From a bacterium (GTDB lineage: Bacteria > JAMOTN01): a stretch of 11,247 nucleotides of DNA. The notes beneath the pieces were generated by a model. It searched no databases. It saw nothing but the letters and a program-made list of their open reading frames with translations, and was not told the DNA's origin. The stretch is taken from assembly GCA_027062325.1 (NCBI GenBank), contig JAMOTN010000015.1:1-11247 (forward strand), read 5' to 3'. Within the stretch, counting starts at the first letter, position 1. Each line of letters opens with the position of its first letter. Shown here one piece after another: positions 7,456-11,247 of this stretch. Position numbers and translations under genes: made by a program.

Positions 7456-7695
7456 CTATTCCAAAATTTCTATAACCTCAAGTCCACTCAACTCACTCTT
7501 GGCTCCTTCTAAAAATTCAAGAAGCTCATTTTTTAAGCCTGAAGTAGTCGATAACTTGAGTCGTGCTTCAAAAGAATCAAGACATGTGCACACTGCTAAA
7601 TTATCCGCCGCCTTTATCATCTCATCAAAAAAACCAACTTCTGCTCTATCAAGATGTACTATAACCTCGACTGGCAAAGTAACTTCTCTTGCCAA
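7456..7695 (-). CDS. Small DUF4911-like protein
   Basis: About 79 residues. The pattern VEVIVHLDRAEVGFFDEMIK followed by AADNLAVCTCLD, then a C-terminal helix with ELLEFLEG, resembles from memory the DUF4911 family, a small alpha/beta domain of unknown function found in several anaerobic bacteria. The start is ambiguous. An AGGAG Shine-Dalgarno (7708-7704) overlaps the gltX stop. A GTG at 7704 lies on it and an ATG at 7701 is only 2 nt from it, while a TTG at 7695 has an ideal 8 nt spacing, so I use the TTG. The gene follows gltX immediately and precedes dnaB by 37 nt, so it is cotranscribed with both. Two neighbouring cysteines (CTC) occur in the middle; no other catalytic motif is visible. 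No function can be assigned. Confidence 0.65.
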   Translation of the reverse strand: MAREVTLPVEVIVHLDRAEVGFFDEMIKAADNLAVCTCLDSFEARLKLSTTSGLKNELLEFLEGAKSELSGLEVIEILE

Positions 7696-7706
7696 GAACA
7701 TCACTC

Positions 7707-9200
7707 CTAATTAAAATTTGCCGACAAACTTTTAACATAGTTATTGAGCCTTTTCAAAACCCTTTCCTTCCCAAGCCAGTACACAACCTCTGTAATGTTT
7801 GGTCCATCTGCCAAGTTGGTAGCCACTAATCTAAAAGGTTTGTACAAGTTTTTACCCTTGCAGCCCTGTTTTATTGCCAACTTAAAAGTAGCTTTTATGG
7901 ATTCCATACTCCATTCGCAACCTTGTAAATTTTCAACTAAAGCATACAAAACCTCACAAAATTTACTCCAATTATCACAAAACTTAATTCTATCTTCATC
8001 TGAAATTACTTTATCCTCTAAAACTTCAAGCAAAATCTTTACCAATTCATAAAAATTGGCAGCATTTTCTCTGAAAAGATACGCCAAATTCAAAACGTTA
8101 CCCTTTTCCGAAACGAAATATTTAGACAACCTATTAACAACACCTTTCACATTTTCCAAAAGATTTTCTACATCTTCGGTATACGCCTTCTCCTTCTTTA
8201 CATAAGCAATCCAATTTTCAAATTCCCTTACAAACTCCTCAAAACCCAACTCCTTCATGTGAACAGAGTTTATATATCTCAATTTATCAAGATCAAAACG
8301 AGCAGGCGAAGTATTTAAACGCTCTACTGTAAATCTATTCACAAGCTCTTCAACTTTGAAAATTTCCTTCTCTTCAGGATGCGACCATCCCATGAGTGCA
8401 AGCCAATTCACAACTGACTGAGGAAGGTACCCTGCAACATGCAATTCAACAACTGTGGCACCCCCCTCTCGCTTTGAAAGTTTTTTACCTTCTTTATTCA
8501 ATATCAGTGGAATATGGGCAAATTCTGGAACATCAAAACTTAAAGCTTTATAAAGCAATATCTGCTTAGGTGTATTTGGCACGTGATCTTCTCCACGCAG
8601 AACAAAATTTATCCCCATTGTAGCATCGTCCACAACAACGCAATAATTATATGTATAGCTACCATCACCTCTTCTAACCACAAAATCCTCAAGATTTGCA
8701 GTGTTGTAAACAACCTCTCCCTTTACAAAATCACGCCACTTAACATCCTCATTTTCAGGAACTGCAAAACGCCATGCAGCCCTTTGACCATCTCTTAAGC
8801 GTTGTTCTCTCTCTTCTCTTGAAAGTTTTCTACATGTTCCCGGGTATTTATAAGGCTCTCCTTTTTCACGAGCTTTTTTTCTAGCTTCTTCAAGCTTCTG
8901 GGGATCACAAAAACACGGATAAATTTTTTCTTCACTTTTCAACTTTTCAAAGTATTCACCGTAAAAATCTGCCCTATCAGACTGCCTATAAAGCTCATCC
9001 CACATCAACCCCAACCACTCAAGCTGTTTTTTTATATCCTCCTCAAAGTATTCGCGACTTCTTTCAGGATCCGTATCTTCTATTCTCAAAACGAACTTTC
9101 CACCCTTTGAACGCGCATGCAACCAGTTAAATAGAGCAGTTCTAGCCCCTCCAACGTGCAAGTATCCCGTAGGAGAGGGAGCAAATCTAACCTTTAACAT
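7707..9200 (-). CDS. gltX: Glutamyl-tRNA synthetase
   Basis: Class I aminoacyl-tRNA synthetase that charges tRNA-Glu (and in many bacteria also tRNA-Gln, for later amidation). The 497-residue length is normal. The N-terminus has RFAPSPTGYLHVGGART with the HIGH-like HVGG at 15-18; IEDTDPERS follows at about 40-48. A CFC...Y...C zinc-site pattern occurs at C96, C98, Y119 and C123. LRGEDHVPNTPKQ is at about 201-213, and the KMSKS-like KLSKR at 240-244. The C-terminal helical anticodon-binding region (about 320-497) is more diverged. ATG at 9200 has a well-spaced AGAGGTG Shine-Dalgarno. It starts 17 nt after the CBS-HutP gene and its TAG overlaps the next gene's Shine-Dalgarno. I cannot tell discriminating from non-discriminating GluRS by eye. 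Confidence 0.97.
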   Translation of the reverse strand: MLKVRFAPSPTGYLHVGGARTALFNWLHARSKGGKFVLRIEDTDPERSREYFEEDIKKQLEWLGLMWDELYRQSDRADFYGEYFEKLKSEEKIYPCFCDPQKLEEARKKAREKGEPYKYPGTCRKLSREEREQRLRDGQRAAWRFAVPENEDVKWRDFVKGEVVYNTANLEDFVVRRGDGSYTYNYCVVVDDATMGINFVLRGEDHVPNTPKQILLYKALSFDVPEFAHIPLILNKEGKKLSKREGGATVVELHVAGYLPQSVVNWLALMGWSHPEEKEIFKVEELVNRFTVERLNTSPARFDLDKLRYINSVHMKELGFEEFVREFENWIAYVKKEKAYTEDVENLLENVKGVVNRLSKYFVSEKGNVLNLAYLFRENAANFYELVKILLEVLEDKVISDEDRIKFCDNWSKFCEVLYALVENLQGCEWSMESIKATFKLAIKQGCKGKNLYKPFRLVATNLADGPNITEVVYWLGKERVLKRLNNYVKSLSANFN

Positions 9201-9217
9201 TACACTTCACCTCTAAC

Positions 9218-10006
9218 CTAAGCTTTCTCATCTGAAGGTCCTATAACAGCAAATCCCATAAAAAGTTGCATTGGTGAATTAGCAAGTGCGTGTCCACAAC
9301 GTCCAAAAGCAGCAACGCAAATTCTTCCATGTCCTCTTACCACAGAAACCTTAAATCCACCACCAAGTCCAGGATTTACCGCTGCAAGCTGTAAATAAAC
9401 ATCTCGTACAGCATTCGATATAGCTATCTTTTCATTTGAATCTTCCTTTATAACACCGCGCGCAATAGCTGCCACAATTGCACTTTCTCTCATCTTTATT
9501 GGAAGCTGTTCAGCCGTAGCTCCTACTTGAGTTATAGCAGCTTTATAACCCTCCTCTCGGCACTTTTCCAACCAATGCTCCTCTTTGCTCCTATCCGTAC
9601 TCATAGCAAGGTATATAGCTGCTCTTTCTGGAGTAAGCTCCGGATATTTTCCTTCAAATACGGCATCTTCAACTAATTCTTTAGGGGTTATAATCCCCAC
9701 AACCTTTCCCTTTTCAAGAACAGGGATATAAGAAAGCCGATTAATTGTCATAAGCTTTGCAGCCTCTTTAACTTCTTCTTCTCCTTCAATCCCCAAAAAT
9801 TTCTTATTCATAATCTTAGCAACAGGAGCATTATCATCATTTTCCTTAAGGAGATCAGTAGGATCAATAATACCAACTATCTCCCCTTCATCTTCAACCA
9901 TGATACACTCAGGCTGATGTAAAAGCATTATTCTCTTAGCCTTTGCCACAGGCTCGTCTGCACTCATCTTAAAAAGAGTGGTTCTCATTACCTCCTTTAC
10001 CTTCAT
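9218..10006 (-). CDS. CBS-domain pair fused to a HutP-like domain
   Basis: Two CBS domains (about residues 1-56 and 57-116: MKVKEVMRTTLFKMSADEPV, then KIMNKKFLGIEGEEEV) are followed by a C-terminal domain (about 125-256) resembling HutP. The match is in the order PERAAIYLAMS, EEHWLEKCREEGYKAAITQVG, ESAIVAAIARGVIKED, then GGFKVSVVRGHGRICVAAFG. CBS pairs bind adenosine nucleotides such as AMP, ATP or S-adenosylmethionine; B. subtilis HutP is a histidine- and Mg-dependent RNA-binding antiterminator. The Mg ligands of B. subtilis HutP (His73 and His77) align with Ile and Asn here, so histidine/metal regulation of that kind is not expected. Start: the longest ORF begins at a GTG (10015) inside AGGAGGTG; the ATG at 10006 has 8 nt spacing and matches the usual CBS beginning. 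It overlaps the end of yacL by 38 nt and lies just ahead of gltX. A regulator reading an adenylate ligand and acting on RNA is an attractive inference, not shown. Confidence 0.8.
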   Translation of the reverse strand: MKVKEVMRTTLFKMSADEPVAKAKRIMLLHQPECIMVEDEGEIVGIIDPTDLLKENDDNAPVAKIMNKKFLGIEGEEEVKEAAKLMTINRLSYIPVLEKGKVVGIITPKELVEDAVFEGKYPELTPERAAIYLAMSTDRSKEEHWLEKCREEGYKAAITQVGATAEQLPIKMRESAIVAAIARGVIKEDSNEKIAISNAVRDVYLQLAAVNPGLGGGFKVSVVRGHGRICVAAFGRCGHALANSPMQLFMGFAVIGPSDEKA

Positions 10007-11030
10007 CTCCTTCACCTCCTAAAACTTCAACCAAAACAGCAAAGTAAACTTTTCCCACCTCTGTCGGGGTTACATTTGTTATTTTAACACGAACGCGTTT
10101 CTCCAAAATATCTCTTTTAAAAGGTATCACCACCATATTTCCAAACTCAGTATAAGCCACATATTGGTCCTTTTCGCGCCCACGCTTTACCGGAATCACT
10201 TCAACCACATCCCCAACTTTTAAATCTTCCGTTATATTCAACTCAGTCAAATCGATAACATCTACTTTTAAACTGCGAGCCATTCCAGCTACAGCTCTGT
10301 CAGCTGTAACAACTCGCCCTTCTAAAGCTTTGGCAACTTCTATTAGCTGCACATCAACTTCATCAGACTTTGTATAATTTAAAGGATCAACCTCGATAAC
10401 ATCCATATCTTTTATTATCTTTAAAGCATTTAAAACAGCCTTTCTCTTAGAAGGCAGCTCTGAAAGGAGCGCTAATTCTCGTAGCACTGTATTGAGAAGC
10501 ACGATCTTTCCTTCTAAAACTTTAAAGGAAAGAAGTACCTCAAACTTTTTGGATAACAAAGCGCTCGTGTCAACAACTTTTGGCGGTACCACTTCCCATA
10601 AATTCGAAATTCCCTCCTTGAATAGCACAAATCCAACCCACCCAATAAACACTGCTCCCAAAAATGGCAAAAATAAAGCTAGAATTTCCAGACTTTTTTG
10701 AAACCACTCAACGTCACTATACTCACCAGCAATATTCTTTAACCAACCGGAAACAGGCATGAAAAATAAATACCCAACTATAGCAGATAAAACCACCACG
10801 GCAAAACTCCTAAGTATTACAACAGGTGGATTCCTTCTAAAGTACTTAACAAAAGTTTCCATAAAATACCTAGTCAAAATTGAAGAAAGCAACCAAAAAG
10901 TTGCTCCAAATAAGAAAACAACAGAATATATATTAGCCTCCATCCAGCTGTAGGCTGGTGCTATCTCCCATCCCACAAAACAGCCAACAATAGTGGACAC
11001 CATAACTATAAAGTTCCTGAAAATCTCCAT
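9969..11030 (-). CDS. yacL: YacL-type membrane protein with PIN and TRAM domains
   Basis: Integral membrane protein with a cytoplasmic PIN nuclease-like domain and a TRAM RNA-binding domain. Four hydrophobic segments are visible at about 8-26, 34-53, 72-92 and 114-137. The PIN domain runs from about 150 to 262: VVDTSAL with Asp154, RELALL with Glu185, SDEVDVQL with Asp226, and VVTADRAVAGMA with Asp244, i.e. the usual acidic set. The VDTSVIIDGRI motif seen in many YacL proteins is here VDTSALLSKKF, so the DGR part is lost. A TRAM-like beta domain (about 267-337) follows, beginning LKVGDVVEVIPVKRGRE. The last ~14 residues are Gly/Glu/Lys-rich and overlap the next gene. ATG at 11030 follows GGGAG at 7 nt. 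Whether it cleaves RNA is unknown; placement next to gltX is common in Firmicutes. Confidence 0.9.
   Translation of the reverse strand: MEIFRNFIVMVSTIVGCFVGWEIAPAYSWMEANIYSVVFLFGATFWLLSSILTRYFMETFVKYFRRNPPVVILRSFAVVVLSAIVGYLFFMPVSGWLKNIAGEYSDVEWFQKSLEILALFLPFLGAVFIGWVGFVLFKEGISNLWEVVPPKVVDTSALLSKKFEVLLSFKVLEGKIVLLNTVLRELALLSELPSKRKAVLNALKIIKDMDVIEVDPLNYTKSDEVDVQLIEVAKALEGRVVTADRAVAGMARSLKVDVIDLTELNITEDLKVGDVVEVIPVKRGREKDQYVAYTEFGNMVVIPFKRDILEKRVRVKITNVTPTEVGKVYFAVLVEVLGGEGDEGKGGNENHSF
9991..10020 (-). promoter_or_regulatory. Clustered Shine-Dalgarno motifs inside the end of yacL
   Basis: Read on the minus strand, this stretch contains AGGAGGTGA, AAGGAG and AAAGGAGG in a row within the last codons of yacL. 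The first is optimally spaced (8 nt) for the ATG at 10006. The last is only 2 nt before the in-frame ATG at 9988 and is probably not a functional start signal. The purine-rich signal gives YacL an unusual Gly/Glu/Lys-rich tail. Confidence 0.55.
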
Positions 11031-11074
11031 AAACTCACTCCCGCAAGAACCTATACTGAATTACTTTATCTCCA

Positions 11075-11247
11075 TCAATAACCCTTTTCCAAAATTTTTA
11101 ACATGGTAAAATCGTCAAACTCAAGACTATTTTTTTTATCAACCTCAACATTTTTCAATTCAATCCCAAAGAAACCCTCAAAAAACCCAACCCAATCTCC
11201 CAAAGCATTCTTATCTATTGCCTCTCTTAAAAGTGAAGCAGCATCTA
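11075..11247 (-). CDS. C-terminal fragment of an unidentified protein, possibly a PP2C-type phosphatase
   Basis: Only the last ~56 codons are inside the window; the gene continues past the right edge. The fragment begins DAASLLREAIDKNALGDW and ends FDDFTMLKILEKGY. The DDFTMLKI segment is reminiscent of the conserved DD-x-T-x-hydrophobic ending of PP2C/SpoIIE-type serine/threonine phosphatases, where the Asp helps bind metal. That is a weak, single-motif suggestion. After the TGA at 11077 another frame reads on convincingly to a TGA at 11035, which is 4 nt before the yacL start. A frameshift or sequencing error in the A/T/G runs near 11078-11100 is therefore possible and the true end may be 11035. 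Confidence 0.5.
   Translation of the reverse strand, partial: DAASLLREAIDKNALGDWVGFFEGFFGIELKNVEVDKKNSLEFDDFTMLKILEKGY

Noticed and set aside
9986-9998. Alternative CBS-HutP start at the ATG at 9988, behind an AAAGGAGG motif
   Set aside because: The motif is only 2 nt from that ATG, and starting there would remove the first residues of the first CBS domain.
1-11247. CRISPR arrays, tRNA or rRNA genes, insertion sequences, prophage or toxin-antitoxin systems
   Set aside because: No regularly spaced repeats, tRNA-like folds, transposase motifs or inverted repeat ends were seen; nearly all the sequence is occupied by colinear coding genes. The PIN domain belongs to the membrane YacL type, not to a VapC toxin.

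Overview
All the protein-coding sequence in this 11.2 kb window lies on the minus strand, so the genes read from the right end to the left. The sequence is AT-rich and the coding strand is heavily purine-loaded. It encodes bacterial housekeeping proteins: GltX, NusB, a DnaB-type helicase, a PIN/TRAM membrane protein and a GspE/PilB-type ATPase. A yacL-type gene two genes upstream of gltX recalls the Firmicutes disA-yacL-ispD-ispF-gltX neighbourhood. Purine loading, Lys/Glu-rich proteins and an IGHMBP2/Upf1-like helicase fit a low-GC thermophilic anaerobe of a Firmicutes-like or deep-branching phylum. I cannot name the organism from sequence alone.

Layout in transcription order (right to left). 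First comes the C-terminal tail of an unidentified protein, possibly a PP2C-type phosphatase (11247-11075). A YacL-type PIN/TRAM membrane protein follows (11030-9969) and overlaps a CBS-pair plus HutP-like fusion protein (10006-9218). Next are gltX (9200-7707), a small DUF4911-like protein (about 7695-7456), and a DnaB-family helicase with an N-terminal zinc finger (7418-5640). Then come a helical lipoprotein (about 5629-4361), a second exported helical protein (4361-3561), nusB (3508-3005), a GspE/PilB-type ATPase (3005-1302) and a small two-helix membrane protein with a CxxC/CxxC motif (1284-790). After an 81 nt gap with a possible promoter, the N-terminal third of a superfamily 1 helicase runs off the left edge (708-1).

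From 11030 to 790 the genes overlap or are at most about 52 nt apart. Several junctions are stop/start overlaps (TGATG, TAATG), and I saw no terminator, so the block is probably one long operon or an overlapping set of transcripts. Functionally it mixes information processing (GltX, DnaB-like, NusB, a HutP-like possible RNA-binding regulator) with a cell-envelope set (lipoprotein, exported protein, secretion/pilus ATPase, small membrane protein). Several starts are placed 4-13 nt downstream of the longest ORF because a GTG or TTG lies inside or next to the Shine-Dalgarno sequence and a better-spaced start follows.

The points most worth a second look are the CBS-HutP fusion, the zinc-finger DnaB, the envelope/secretion cluster around nusB, and a possible frameshift in the gene upstream of yacL. 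Nothing here looks like a CRISPR array, transposon, prophage or RNA gene.
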